Notes: generated by a model from the letters alone, not told the origin. Positions 9,831-17,499 are shown, numbered from the stretch's first letter. The stretch: 64,000 nucleotides of DNA from Herminiimonas arsenicoxydans (GCA_000026125.1 CU207211.1:2976001-3040000); one strand, 5' to 3'. Made by a program: numbers and translations.

Positions 9831-10145
9831 ATGAGTGACGACGTACAATCCTGGATCAAAGAAACCGTAACCCAAAACCCGGTTGTTTTGTTCATGAAGG
9901 GCACAGCCCAATTCCCGCAGTGCGGCTTCTCCGGCAAGGCCATCGCATTACTGAAGGAAAGCGGCGTGACTGATCTGGTTACCGTCAATGTGCTGGACGA
10001 CGCCGAAGTGCGCCAGGGCATCAAGGATTTCTCGCAATGGCCTACCGTACCGCAACTGTACGTCAAGGGTGAATTCATCGGCGGTTCCGACATCATGAAC
10101 GAAATGTTCGCATCCGGCGAACTGCAAGCATTGCTGAAAGCCTGA
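9831..10145 (+). CDS. grxD: monothiol glutaredoxin Grx4
   Basis: 104 residues, full length for the CGFS-type monothiol glutaredoxins. The active-site motif CGFS is present in FPQCGFSGKA (about residues 28-37), as are the WPTVPQLY and GGSDI segments that bind glutathione. These proteins carry and deliver [2Fe-2S] clusters, often with BolA-type partners; a BolA/IbaG homologue is encoded at 48840-49076 in this window. The next gene, ubiX, starts one base after the stop, so the two are probably co-transcribed. Confidence 0.95.
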   Translation: MSDDVQSWIKETVTQNPVVLFMKGTAQFPQCGFSGKAIALLKESGVTDLVTVNVLDDAEVRQGIKDFSQWPTVPQLYVKGEFIGGSDIMNEMFASGELQALLKA

Positions 10146-10146
10146 G

Positions 10147-10764
10147 ATGACGGCGTCTGCTGACGCTGTTGCATTCCCGACGCCGCGCCCGCAACGACTC
10201 ATCATCGCCATCACGGGCGCCACCGGCGTTATCTACGGCATACGCCTGCTGCAGGTGCTGCGCGACAACCCTGAGGTAGAAACGCATTTGCTGATTTCGG
10301 AAGCCGGCATGCTGAATCTGCATCAGGAACTCGGCATGAAGCGCAAGGAGGTCGAAGCGCTGGCCGATGTGGTTCACAATGTGCGCGATGTAGGCGCCTC
10401 CATTGCCAGCGGCTCATTTCAATCTGGTGGCATGATCATCGCGCCCTGCTCGATGAAAACCCTGGCGGCGGTCGCACACGGCCTGTCCGACAATCTGATC
10501 ACGCGCGCCGCCGATGTGGTGTTGAAAGAACGCCGCAGACTGGTCTTGATGGTGCGCGAGACACCCTTCAATCTGGCGCACCTGCGCAATATGACCGCCG
10601 TGACGGAAATGGGCGGCATCATCTTCCCGCCGCTGCCCGGCTTTTATCACCGCCCGGCATCGATAGCCGAAATGGTCGATCACACGGTAGGACGCGTACT
10701 GGATTTATTCGAGATCCAGCACACGCTGACGCCGCGCTGGAATGGCCTGAAAGCTCAATCCTAG
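10147..10764 (+). CDS. ubiX: flavin prenyltransferase UbiX
   Basis: 205 residues. The flavin-binding N-terminus reads IAITGATGVIYGIRLLQVL, followed by SGGMIIAPCSMKTLAAVAHG and LITRAADVVLKERRRLVLM, all hallmarks of UbiX/Pad1. It transfers a dimethylallyl group to FMN to make prenylated FMN, the cofactor of UbiD decarboxylase in ubiquinone synthesis. ubiD is not in the window. The gene begins one base after the grxD stop. Confidence 0.93.
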   Translation: MTASADAVAFPTPRPQRLIIAITGATGVIYGIRLLQVLRDNPEVETHLLISEAGMLNLHQELGMKRKEVEALADVVHNVRDVGASIASGSFQSGGMIIAPCSMKTLAAVAHGLSDNLITRAADVVLKERRRLVLMVRETPFNLAHLRNMTAVTEMGGIIFPPLPGFYHRPASIAEMVDHTVGRVLDLFEIQHTLTPRWNGLKAQS

Positions 10765-10820
10765 GCGACTGCACGCATGCAGTCGCATGCGTATGCCTCA
10801 CACTATCAAATACACTTGCC

Positions 10821-10850
10821 AGCCCGATCCAGTGTATGACCGGATCGGAC
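10821..10850. terminator. inverted repeat between convergent ubiX and antiporter genes
   Basis: AGCCCGATCC (10821-10830) pairs with GGATCGGACT (10841-10850 region) with one mismatch, between two converging genes. There is no clear T-run on either side, so termination is only suggested by position. Confidence 0.3.
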
Positions 10851-10858
10851 TGAACGCA

Positions 10859-12058
10859 TTATTTCGTCTTGAAAATCAGCGATTTCAAGCGCTGCAATTT
10901 CGGATAAACGACAGGTACCGTCAACATGGTGCTCGCGATCGCCATCAACAATAATGCGGTGAAGGTTTCGCTGGTAATGATCTGCTTGTCCAGCAGGATA
11001 TTAACGAAGATGATCATGATCAGGGCCTTGGTTTGCAGCAGCCAGCCTATGATCGACGCCTCGCCTTTTTCCCATTTAAGGATTTTTCCCGCAATGTGGA
11101 CGCCCGCCAGCTTGCCGATGATAGAAGCAACGAGCAGGACTGCTGCAGCTGCAAACACAACCGTGCCGCCCACGGCCCAGTTGGTTTTCAAACCGGTGCT
11201 GAGGAAATAGACCGGCATGATGACCAGCAGGACGTTATGGCGCAGGAAATCCATTTTTTCCTGATTGAACCAGTGGGCGTCCATGACGGCACCGGCCAGG
11301 AATGCACCTACCATGAAATGCAAGCCGGCCCAGTCGGCAGCAAGACTGCATGCGGCCAGCCAGATCAGGCTGACGTACCAGCGGTCCTTTTCCTCCAGCC
11401 AGATCATTAATTTGCGAAACAGGAAGGTCGCTACAGCAAACCCGATCAGAAATGCTGCCTGCCTGCCCACGCGTGTCCAGTCCAGCAAAATGATAGCGAG
11501 CACACCCCAGATCGCCACGTCGTCCAGGCTGGCATAACGCAGAATGCGCTGACCGATAGGCTGGCGCAGCACTTCCAGCTTTTCCATCAGCAGAATCAGG
11601 ATGGGTAATGCAGTAACCGCGCAGGCCATGCCGACACCAAGTACGAATTGCCACGTATGGGCTTTGGGACCGATCCAGCCGCTGTATAGCAGCAAGCCGG
11701 CCGCCGCTATGCAACCGGACACCAGTGGACTGCCAAGTGCAAGGCTTGCGGTAATGAAGCTTTCGCGACGATGTTCCCATGCTTTTTTCAAATCAAGCTC
11801 GATGCCGGCAATCATCACGAAAATCATGACTGACCACCATGCGATGCCGTTAAGCGAATGAATGACGGTAGGATTGAAAACGAATGCAAAGTAGTCGGGA
11901 TATATTGCGCCCATCACGCCAGGCCCAAGCAAAATGCCGGCGATGATCTGCACCACGACGAGCGGCGCATAATAATCGGTTTTGAATAATCGCCAGATCA
12001 GGTAAGGAACGCTGAAAATAAGCAGCATTGCAATCAAAAAGATCTCGGTGGTGCTCAT
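10859..12058 (-). CDS. Kef-type (CPA2) cation:proton antiporter
   Basis: 399 residues from the ATG at 12058 (MSTTEIFLIAMLL); an in-frame ATG at 12070 is possible, and the longer frame to 12178 is implausibly charged. It has about twelve hydrophobic segments and conserved family stretches such as IIAGILLGPGVMG, MIFVMIAGIELDL, SLDDVAIWGVLA and HFMVGAFLAGAVMD. It ends after the membrane domain with no TrkA-N or TrkA-C regulatory domain. It likely exchanges Na+ or K+ for protons at the inner membrane; the ion cannot be told. Convergent with ubiX; the other end faces the tRNA-Thr integration site. Confidence 0.85.
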   Translation of the reverse strand: MSTTEIFLIAMLLIFSVPYLIWRLFKTDYYAPLVVVQIIAGILLGPGVMGAIYPDYFAFVFNPTVIHSLNGIAWWSVMIFVMIAGIELDLKKAWEHRRESFITASLALGSPLVSGCIAAAGLLLYSGWIGPKAHTWQFVLGVGMACAVTALPILILLMEKLEVLRQPIGQRILRYASLDDVAIWGVLAIILLDWTRVGRQAAFLIGFAVATFLFRKLMIWLEEKDRWYVSLIWLAACSLAADWAGLHFMVGAFLAGAVMDAHWFNQEKMDFLRHNVLLVIMPVYFLSTGLKTNWAVGGTVVFAAAAVLLVASIIGKLAGVHIAGKILKWEKGEASIIGWLLQTKALIMIIFVNILLDKQIITSETFTALLLMAIASTMLTVPVVYPKLQRLKSLIFKTK

Positions 12059-12341
12059 TCCCGCATGCATGGATTTGTACCTGGTTAGATGGTTGAAGTA
12101 CGCGCGACAGCGACAGCGATCGTCACCCTCGCCTGACAACTCAGCAACATGCAAACGTTGCCGGCCGCGTCCGCACATGCGTACCAGATTGTACTTTAGA
12201 CAATCTCCGTTTTACGCGCCACCGCATTAAAAGTACTGAGTATCTGTATAGGAATCGCGACAGGCAGATCTGCGCGCTCGCCGCCTTCAAATGGCGAACG
12301 AAATATCAATAGGAATACGGGAGGAAGAAGCTGTGCGCTCT

Positions 12342-12379
12342 GAAAACCAAAACGCCTCACATGCAATATGTGAGGCGTT
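12342..12379 (-). terminator. original terminator of tRNA-Thr, displaced by the integrated element
   Basis: Perfect 12-bp stem AACGCCTCACAT (12351-12362) / ATGTGAGGCGTT (12368-12379) with a 5-base loop. Read on the minus strand it is followed by TTTTGGTTTT. It lies five bases beyond the tRNA 3' fragment at attL, so before integration it would have terminated the tRNA-Thr transcript. Confidence 0.7.
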
Positions 12380-12384
12380 CATTT

Positions 12385-12432
12385 TGGTGCCGACTGCCGG
12401 TTTCGAACTGGCCACCTGATGATTACAAATCA
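12385..12432. repeat. attL: 48-base direct repeat, 3' end of tRNA-Thr
   Basis: Identical over 48 bases to 30051-30098. It contains the CCA end, the T-arm and the anticodon side of tRNA-Thr (as the minus strand) but no 5' half, so it is not a functional tRNA gene. The flanking bases differ on both sides (T versus C before; GG versus AC after). Confidence 0.9.
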
Positions 12433-12524
12433 GGACAAAACAGTATTCATCTGCATTGATTGCCATATCGAATTTTATACAAACCCCATATAAAACAGCT
12501 ACTTATCCTAAATATCCCATAGCG

Positions 12525-12553
12525 TGGCATTGATCAATATTGATTGCTATACT
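12525..12553 (+). promoter_or_regulatory. weak candidate promoter of the integrase gene
   Basis: TATACT at 12548-12553 matches 5/6 of the -10 consensus; a poor -35 (TGGCAT, 12525-12530) lies 17 bases upstream. The arm-type GGTTACACA repeats begin nine bases downstream, so integrase binding could repress its own transcription (inference). Confidence 0.3.
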
Positions 12554-12561
12554 CAAAAATG

Positions 12562-12581
12562 GGTTACACAACGGTTACACA
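12562..12581 (+). promoter_or_regulatory. left arm-type integrase sites (2x GGTTACACA)
   Basis: Two direct copies of GGTTACACA at 12562-12570 and 12573-12581, an 11-base period. The same pair with the same spacing and orientation occurs inside the right end at 29964-29983. Location and symmetry suggest arm sites for the element's integrase. Confidence 0.6.
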
Positions 12582-12603
12582 GATTAGATGAGCGGGATAT
12601 TCG

Positions 12604-13965
12604 ATGTCAAAAATAAAATTTACGGCGGGACGGATTGCCGCGCATGAATGTGAGGCTGGCAAGAAGCAATGCTTCTTATGGGACTCTGACGCTCCAGGCT
12701 TAGGACTGCGTGCAACCATAGCATTCCCCCCTGGCACCAAGGATAAGAGCCGGGGTAAGTCCTACATCTTCCAAGCCAAGTTAAACGGGCAAGCCATCCG
12801 CATTACCATTGGCGATCCCAAGATATGGAGCATTAACGAAGCCCAAGCTGAAGCTCGCCGCCTTAAGGTAATAATCGACAGTGGAGAAGACCCGCGCCAA
12901 GTCAAAGCCGAAGGACTCGCTGAGAAACAGGCTGTCCGCGATACCAAAGCAGCCAAAGCCGCTTTGCTAGAAGCAGAAGCACGCCGCGCCGCAGTACCTC
13001 TTGCCGATGCGTGGGATGACTACCTGAAAGCTCGAAAGGACAAATGGGGCGACGTGCACTATCAATCGCATTTAACACTAGCCTCGCTCGGTGGAGCCCC
13101 AAGGAAACGAGCGGAAGCTGGCACATTGACGGTTGCAGGACCATTGGCCTCCCTTATGTCGTTGAAGCTATCCGAGTTAACATCGAAAAAGGTGCTCGAA
13201 TGGCTGGAACTAGAAACCAAAACTCGCCCGACAGCCGCTGCTCTGTCATTCCGCCTTCTCCGAGCATTTGCAGGATGGACTAACGATAGCCCCGCGCATC
13301 AAGGGATTATCCCCGCTGATACTTTTAACTCACGCAAGGTTCGCGAAGCTATTCCTAAATCAACGACCAAGGAAGGTGATAGCTTACAGCGCGAGCAGTT
13401 AGCCATTTGGTTCGCTGAAGTTCGAAAGATGGCCAACCCCGTTATTAGCTACTACCTGCAAGCCTTGTTAATCACTGGTGCCCGCCGCGAAGAAATGGCC
13501 GGACTACGCTGGGAAGACGTGGATTTTCAATGGCGGAGCATGACCATTCGCGACAAGGTAGAGGGCACAAGGACAATCCCACTAACTCCTTACTTGGCAC
13601 AACTACTGCACTCCTTGCCCCGCCGCAATGAATGGGTTTTCAGTAGCCCTACTGCTGCCGATGGCAAAATCGCCGAACCACGCCACGCACATAACCAAGC
13701 GCTTGCGGCTGCTGCGTTGCCTCATGTGACATTGCATGGGCTACGTCGGTCGTTTGGTACGTTATGCGAATGGGTAGAAGTGCCAAGCGGTATCAGCGCG
13801 CAAATCATGGGGCACAAGCCAAGCGCACTAGCTGAAAAACATTACCGCCGTCGCCCCTTGGACCTGCTGCGCAAATGGCATGACACCATCGAGGTGTGGA
13901 TATTGGAACAGGCGGGAATAACGTTCGTGCCAGTGCCAGCCGGCTTGCGAGTGGTGAGCGCCTAA
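12604..13965 (+). CDS. int: tyrosine-recombinase integrase (DUF4102 arm-binding type)
   Basis: 453 residues. The N-terminal region (about 1-95) is the arm-DNA-binding domain of P4-like integrases (FLWDSDAPGLGLRAT, YIFQAKLNGQAIRITIGD). A SAM-like core-binding domain spans about 130-240. The catalytic domain has the full tetrad: R294 in TGARREEMAGLRW, H378 and R381 in LHGLRRSF, H404 in MGHK and Y414 in KHYRRRP. It would catalyse recombination between the phage and tRNA-Thr att sites. Located 171 bases inside attL and reading away from it, the usual arrangement for tRNA-targeting elements. A stem-loop follows the stop. Confidence 0.93.
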   Translation: MSKIKFTAGRIAAHECEAGKKQCFLWDSDAPGLGLRATIAFPPGTKDKSRGKSYIFQAKLNGQAIRITIGDPKIWSINEAQAEARRLKVIIDSGEDPRQVKAEGLAEKQAVRDTKAAKAALLEAEARRAAVPLADAWDDYLKARKDKWGDVHYQSHLTLASLGGAPRKRAEAGTLTVAGPLASLMSLKLSELTSKKVLEWLELETKTRPTAAALSFRLLRAFAGWTNDSPAHQGIIPADTFNSRKVREAIPKSTTKEGDSLQREQLAIWFAEVRKMANPVISYYLQALLITGARREEMAGLRWEDVDFQWRSMTIRDKVEGTRTIPLTPYLAQLLHSLPRRNEWVFSSPTAADGKIAEPRHAHNQALAAAALPHVTLHGLRRSFGTLCEWVEVPSGISAQIMGHKPSALAEKHYRRRPLDLLRKWHDTIEVWILEQAGITFVPVPAGLRVVSA

Positions 13966-13983
13966 TAATCATTAATAACTTAC

Positions 13984-14014
13984 AGGACAAAGCGTCGTGA
14001 TCACGCTTTGTCCT
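13984..14014 (+). terminator. strong stem-loop after the integrase gene
   Basis: A 12-bp perfect stem AGGACAAAGCGT / ACGCTTTGTCCT with a 7-base loop, 18 bases after the int stop. No T-run follows on the plus strand, so it is either an imperfect terminator or a protein-binding palindrome. Confidence 0.45.
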
Positions 14015-14132
14015 GCCACTTGGCTTTAATCTCGCCTCTTCCTTCCCCCTTCCTTTTGCTTCATGCGGCTTGCCCGTAGATGTGCGAAAACCCACCGTCA
14101 TTACATAACATCCCACCACGGCTAAATGTACG

Positions 14133-14185
14133 AATATGTGCCATTTTAAATATTATTTGCACATATTAGGAATATGTACTATATT
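14133..14185 (+). promoter_or_regulatory. promoter with palindromic operator before the HTH gene
   Basis: TTGCAC (14157-14162), 17-base spacer, TATATT (14180-14185; 5/6 of -10). The spacer contains a perfect inverted repeat ACATATT-AGG-AATATGT (14161-14177), and a third half-site AATATGT occurs at 14133-14139. The layout suggests a repressor, perhaps the adjacent HTH protein, occluding its own promoter. Confidence 0.5.
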
Positions 14186-14220
14186 TTAGGCATTGACTCG
14201 CAGGCCCGCAAAGGTGACGA

Positions 14221-14451
14221 ATGAAAAGTGAAAATGAAGAAGTTGCAAGTATGACGCCGGAGGAATTTGATGCTGCTCTGAAGCAGCTCGGATGGAAGCC
14301 GGCTGACTTTTGCAGGTTGGCAGATGTTCATCGCAACACTGTGAGCAGATGGGTAAATGGCCTCGTTCCGATACCTGGATGGGCTAAACGGTTCCTAGCA
14401 ATGGCTCAGGAAATCAAGCGTTTATCGAAGCTAATAGAGCCGCAAAAGTAG
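14221..14451 (+). CDS. small helix-turn-helix regulator
   Basis: 76 residues, with Shine-Dalgarno AAAGGTG before the ATG. Residues about 11-55 form a Cro/CI- or YdaS-like HTH: FDAALKQLGWKPADFCRLADVHRNTVSRWVNG, followed by VPIPGWAKRFLAM. It is the first gene after the integrase and sits behind a promoter with a palindromic operator, so an autoregulated switch protein of the element is the natural reading. No separate full-length CI repressor with a cleavage domain is seen in the element. Confidence 0.75.
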   Translation: MKSENEEVASMTPEEFDAALKQLGWKPADFCRLADVHRNTVSRWVNGLVPIPGWAKRFLAMAQEIKRLSKLIEPQK

Positions 14452-14460
14452 TAAGCATTC

Positions 14461-14517
14461 GCCTGAAAGTATCAGGCAAAAATACGGCTGGCAAAGTGTT
14501 AGAGCACCGAACCAGCC
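14461..14517 (+). promoter_or_regulatory. two-hairpin leader before the 80-residue gene
   Basis: GCCTGA/TCAGGC (14461-14466 with 14472-14477) and GGCTGG/CCAGCC (14486-14491 with 14512-14517) form two successive hairpins in the 100-base leader, ahead of the Shine-Dalgarno GAGGAG. Function unknown. Confidence 0.35.
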
Positions 14518-14551
14518 TGACCACAAAACAAACTAATGAGGAGTTTGAATC

Positions 14552-14794
14552 ATGACTAAGAAACATTCTACACAAGACGCCGGAGCGACCGAACAACGTT
14601 CGATGCAGCTGTCTATTGTTCCGCATATTCAATCTTCAGAGATGCAAGCAGCGAATCTAGCCTTAATCGCCAATTTTTCGCGAATGAGTGAAATTGATAA
14701 GGAAATGTTTTTAGGCCTTTCAGAAAGCCTGAGCGCGAAAGCGCAGAAAAAAGATCATCTCAAGATCGTTGGTGTTACTACTTTTGGGGAGTAA
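14552..14794 (+). CDS. small phage-element protein of unknown function
   Basis: 80 residues, with a clear Shine-Dalgarno (TGAGGAG) at good spacing. N-terminus polar (Thr/Gln-rich), middle helical (FSRMSEIDKEMFLGLSESLSA). I do not recognise a family. Six bases separate it from the next gene, so it belongs to the same left-arm transcription unit. Confidence 0.6.
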   Translation: MTKKHSTQDAGATEQRSMQLSIVPHIQSSEMQAANLALIANFSRMSEIDKEMFLGLSESLSAKAQKKDHLKIVGVTTFGE

Positions 14795-14799
14795 CAGAT

Positions 14800-15522
14800 A
14801 TGGCTTTCGCTCATATTAACTCGTCATTTTTTGTATTTAATGATGCACAGGTCACAAAGGAAACGGGCGTAGCATTCATCGAGTGTCCGCCATACCGACA
14901 AAGGCACAAGCACAACGACAAAGAAATCATTAAAGAAGATCATTGGCACGGCACTCGCTACACTGGAACGGTCAAGGCGCGGTTGCTTGTAGGCTTAATT
15001 GAAGATCATATGCTTCCAGGTCGCCCAGGGCGAAATAAGACTAGCGTCACGCTGACTCCCTCATTCTGGAAGGCTGATTTTATTGATCGCGTCCGCATTA
15101 ATAAAAGAACAGACAACGTATTCATCGTCTATGTCGCCTTTAGCAAAGAAGAATCGCATAGACGTTGGGAACTCGTCCGGGCGGAGATGGAAAACATGAG
15201 GCAGAAAGAACAAGCCGAAAAATTCAAAGCATCAGCCATTCAAAGTTTAAGCTTTGGTCTTCGTTTGGCAAGGGATAGCTTGATCGCCGAAGATGGCTAT
15301 GGCTTTGATGATGAAACGCTCTGTGCCTTCGAACAGGCGGCCGAGGAGTTTATGGATGTGTTGAAAAATGGCGAAATAATGCTAGCTAGCCAAGATGTCG
15401 CGACGGAGTCGGCACCTACCAAATCACCCAAACCGCAATCGGATCTGCAGCTACAGCGCTTCCTGAAAAATATTACATCAGATCTTTCACTTGTACAAAA
15501 CGAAAAGCCGGAGGGGCTATGA
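14800..15522 (+). CDS. unknown phage-element protein
   Basis: 240 residues, with Shine-Dalgarno GGGGAG before the ATG. The first half is basic and beta-rich (HKHNDKEIIKEDHWHGTRY, PGRNKTSVTLTPSFWKADF); the second half is helical and charged with a likely coiled stretch near residues 130-155 (VRAEMENMRQKEQAEKF). No domain recognised. The last four bases overlap the next start (ATGA), implying coupled translation. The left-arm position suggests an early or regulatory role, an inference only. Confidence 0.65.
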   Translation: MAFAHINSSFFVFNDAQVTKETGVAFIECPPYRQRHKHNDKEIIKEDHWHGTRYTGTVKARLLVGLIEDHMLPGRPGRNKTSVTLTPSFWKADFIDRVRINKRTDNVFIVYVAFSKEESHRRWELVRAEMENMRQKEQAEKFKASAIQSLSFGLRLARDSLIAEDGYGFDDETLCAFEQAAEEFMDVLKNGEIMLASQDVATESAPTKSPKPQSDLQLQRFLKNITSDLSLVQNEKPEGL

Positions 15523-15824
15523 GCAAAGCATTTAAAGTAGGTGAAAAAGCTATCGTTTTAAGAAGTAACCACTTCCCGGAGATCATTGGGAAAATAATCA
15601 CCATTACAGAGCCGATTCAGTTGATAAGAAATTTGGATGGCGAAACGTGGTTTGGATATAGAACAGACTTCGAAAAGGGTGGCATGCGGTTCTGTCCAGC
15701 TCCACATTTCCTTAAAAAACTTGACGATGATCGCGGGCCCGCTGCAAAAGATTTTGCGGTGCTAGGTTCATGGGATAAAGTCGGCTGGTCTCCTGCTAAG
15801 TTAAAGCAGAGCGAACATAGCTGA
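15519..15824 (+). CDS. small unknown protein, possibly beta-barrel/KOW-like
   Basis: 101 residues, starting within the ATGA overlap with the upstream gene and preceded by GGAGGGG. The N-terminal ~50 residues (FKVGEKAIVLRSNHFPEIIGKIITITEPI) have the pattern of a small SH3/KOW-like beta barrel such as occurs in prophage proteins that begin 'VGEKAVV'. No catalytic signature is visible. Confidence 0.6.
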   Translation: MSKAFKVGEKAIVLRSNHFPEIIGKIITITEPIQLIRNLDGETWFGYRTDFEKGGMRFCPAPHFLKKLDDDRGPAAKDFAVLGSWDKVGWSPAKLKQSEHS

Positions 15825-15891
15825 GGATGCCCACACTGGATCTGCGTCATCTAGCAAGCTAGGATTTAATTAGCAGCAACGTTTAAAGCGC

Positions 15892-15959
15892 CAGACTATC
15901 CCGACGGGGAGAAAAGCGGATACCTTCATTCGCCTGTCTGGTGACCCATTTAATGAAGG
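15892..15959 (+). promoter_or_regulatory. structured leader before the 184-residue gene
   Basis: GCCAGAC (15892-15898) can pair with GTCTGGT (about 15936-15942), and CCTTCATT (15923-15930) with AATGAAGG (15952-15959). The two helices interleave, so they could be alternative folds. The second ends 18 bases before the start codon at 15978. Confidence 0.3.
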
Positions 15960-15977
15960 ATGCCGGAAGGGGCATGC

Positions 15978-16532
15978 ATGGCATTGATATTTAGACCGCC
16001 GCTAAACAAATTCCGAGAGTCTCGACGTTTAAGCCTGCTCGCGACCGAAGAAGAAAACCAAGCGGAAAAAGAGAAATGGGCCGAAGAAGATATTCAAAAT
16101 CTTCGTCTGTTATGCGCCCATTTTGGGATTGCTAGCGGCGATCATCAATTCAAGTTACTTGCCCTTGAACTGGCTAAACAGCTAGTGCCATGCTTTCAAG
16201 AAAAACCCAAAGAAGGAAGGCCGCTGAAATGGGATAACTTTACATTGGGAGTTCTTGCGGTAGAGCTAGAGCGGCTTGTTGAGACGGGAGCCACAATTGA
16301 TAGCGCTGCACTAACGCTAGCAAAAAAGGAACCTTGGCTTTCATTCTTAGAGTCATGGGATCGTGACGGTAGTAGTTTGGGCCCATCCCCAGAAGATGCT
16401 ATTAAGACTGCTTACAAAAAGGCTAAAAATACAAATTGGACACGCGTTACGCGCGATGCTTTCTTGGGTTGCAAGGCGACTGACAAACTTAATGAGTGGG
16501 AAGACATTGTTTCTGAAATCGAAAGGAAATAA
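15978..16532 (+). CDS. unknown phage-element protein
   Basis: 184 residues from the ATG at 15978, chosen because GAAGGGG lies 6-12 bases upstream; the in-frame ATG at 15960 lacks a site. Acidic and helical throughout, with a strongly charged stretch near residues 24-42 (TEEENQAEKEKWAEEDIQN) and GRPLKWDNFTLGVLAVELERL in the middle. No transmembrane segment. Not recognised. It is followed by a structured RNA segment before the AlpA-like gene. Confidence 0.6.
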   Translation: MALIFRPPLNKFRESRRLSLLATEEENQAEKEKWAEEDIQNLRLLCAHFGIASGDHQFKLLALELAKQLVPCFQEKPKEGRPLKWDNFTLGVLAVELERLVETGATIDSAALTLAKKEPWLSFLESWDRDGSSLGPSPEDAIKTAYKKAKNTNWTRVTRDAFLGCKATDKLNEWEDIVSEIERK

Positions 16533-16549
16533 CTCAGCCTGAGTTTTCT

Positions 16550-16654
16550 CCCTTTCAAGCTTGCTACAAGCATCACCGGTAATCAATACCGAGTAGATGC
16601 CGCAGGGTGCAAACCGTTGATCGTTTGATGCTCCCTGCCACTAGCTTGAAAGGG
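16550..16654 (+). ncRNA. putative three-way-junction RNA that hides the AlpA-like ribosome binding site
   Basis: An outer perfect 12-bp helix pairs CCCTTTCAAGCT (16550-16561) with AGCTTGAAAGGG (16643-16654). It encloses arm 1, GCATC/GATGC (16570-16574, 16596-16600) capped by CGGTA/TACCG (16577-16581, 16587-16591), and arm 2, GCAGGG/CCCTGC (16602-16607, 16633-16638) with AAAC/GTTT (16611-16614, 16623-16626). The 3' strand of the outer helix contains GAAAGGG, the Shine-Dalgarno of the gene starting at 16660. The fold is reminiscent of phage C4-type antisense RNAs, an unverified comparison. It may be a cis leader, a processed RNA, or both. Confidence 0.6.
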
Positions 16655-16659
16655 TATCC

Positions 16660-16872
16660 ATGGAACTCATCAACCGTCTGTTTGCAAGAGCATCACTACC
16701 TGAAGTCCTTCCGACCAACGAAGCTGCCGCTTCCATCAATCGTGCCCCGCAAACTTTACGCAAGTGGGCATGTCTGGAAAGCGGGCCTATTCGTCCCATC
16801 CGTATAAATGGCCGCCTTGCTTGGCGCGTCTCGGACTTACAAGCCCTTTTGAATGGGGGCGAAAATGTCTAA
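16660..16872 (+). CDS. AlpA/excisionase-like helix-turn-helix protein, copy 1
   Basis: 70 residues. The central region is a MerR/AlpA-type winged HTH: TNEAAASINRAPQTLRKWACL followed by GPIRPIRINGRLAWRVSDLQALL. Such proteins act as excisionases or transcription activators in P4-like elements. A second gene near the right end (29734-29943) shares an identical stretch CLESGPIRP.RINGRLAW apart from one position. Its Shine-Dalgarno lies inside the long RNA helix described at 16550-16654, so translation may be controlled by RNA structure. The 3' end overlaps the next gene by eight bases. Confidence 0.75.
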   Translation: MELINRLFARASLPEVLPTNEAAASINRAPQTLRKWACLESGPIRPIRINGRLAWRVSDLQALLNGGENV

Positions 16873-17305
16873 TCCGAAAAAGCAAAACGCCTCCATTAGT
16901 GGAGGCGCTAAATTCACAAAGCTGGGGGGCGGCGTGAATGGGCAAAACAAAATATTTCGTTGTGGTGTGCAGCATATCAGCAAACTGCGTCGTGAGCTAG
17001 AAGCCAACGGCCTAGCACTTCGGGACACCTCCGGACTTACACAGTGCCAAACACTTCTTCGCGTCCTCCAATATCTCGGCGAACGTGGGATCAATACGCC
17101 GGAAAGCGTTGGCTGCGGTTTCTACAGAGTTGCGACTAGAATTTTCGAACTCGAAGCGGCAGGCTGGCTCATAGCTTCGTGTCGCGAGGCTATCGTGGGC
17201 GCAGATGGCTTATCCCACATCGGCATCGCGAGGTATGTACTCATCGGCAAACGCGACGAGTTTCAAAGCCCGCAAAGCTCTCTCGATTTGGGAGAACAAC
17301 AATGA
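16865..17305 (+). CDS. winged-helix-like phage-element protein
   Basis: 146 residues from the ATG at 16865, chosen for the GGGGGC site seven bases upstream. The N-terminal ~40 residues are polar and Gly-rich; the remainder (residues about 45-130) looks like a winged helix: TQCQTLLRVLQYLGERGINTPES, then FYRVATRIFELEAAGWLIASC. Similar small winged-helix proteins occur in Burkholderiales prophage replication regions. It overlaps the AlpA-like gene by eight bases and the next gene by four (ATGA), so the cluster is tightly coupled. Confidence 0.65.
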   Translation: MSNPKKQNASISGGAKFTKLGGGVNGQNKIFRCGVQHISKLRRELEANGLALRDTSGLTQCQTLLRVLQYLGERGINTPESVGCGFYRVATRIFELEAAGWLIASCREAIVGADGLSHIGIARYVLIGKRDEFQSPQSSLDLGEQQ

Positions 17306-17499
17306 GCCACGTTGCCCAAAGCCTCAAATACAAAGCCCTGTCCGCATTACGTCGATCCAGTTCGCACAATCGCTCCATCTGCGGTAACTACGCACGTTTT
17401 GCCGAGCTAAAGCAGCGTTGGATCGCCAGCAATCCCGAAGCAACAACTGCAGAGTATGACGCGGCTGTGCGGCGCTTTGCTCGGGAGTGCGGCGTATGA
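17302..17499 (+). CDS. small unknown basic protein
   Basis: 65 residues, starting in an ATGA overlap with the upstream stop and ending in another ATGA overlap with the replication gene. It is basic, Ser/Arg/Ala-rich, with a predicted helical second half (FAELKQRWIASNPEATTAEY). No family recognised. The conserved overlaps at both ends are the best evidence that it is translated. Confidence 0.6.
   Translation: MSHVAQSLKYKALSALRRSSSHNRSICGNYARFAELKQRWIASNPEATTAEYDAAVRRFARECGV

Noticed and set aside
12385-12432. Second tRNA-Thr gene
   Set aside because: Only the 3' half is present; it is the attL copy left by integration.
12562-12581. GGTTACACA pair as an origin iteron array
   Set aside because: Only two copies at each end, next to the att sites; arm-type integrase sites fit better.
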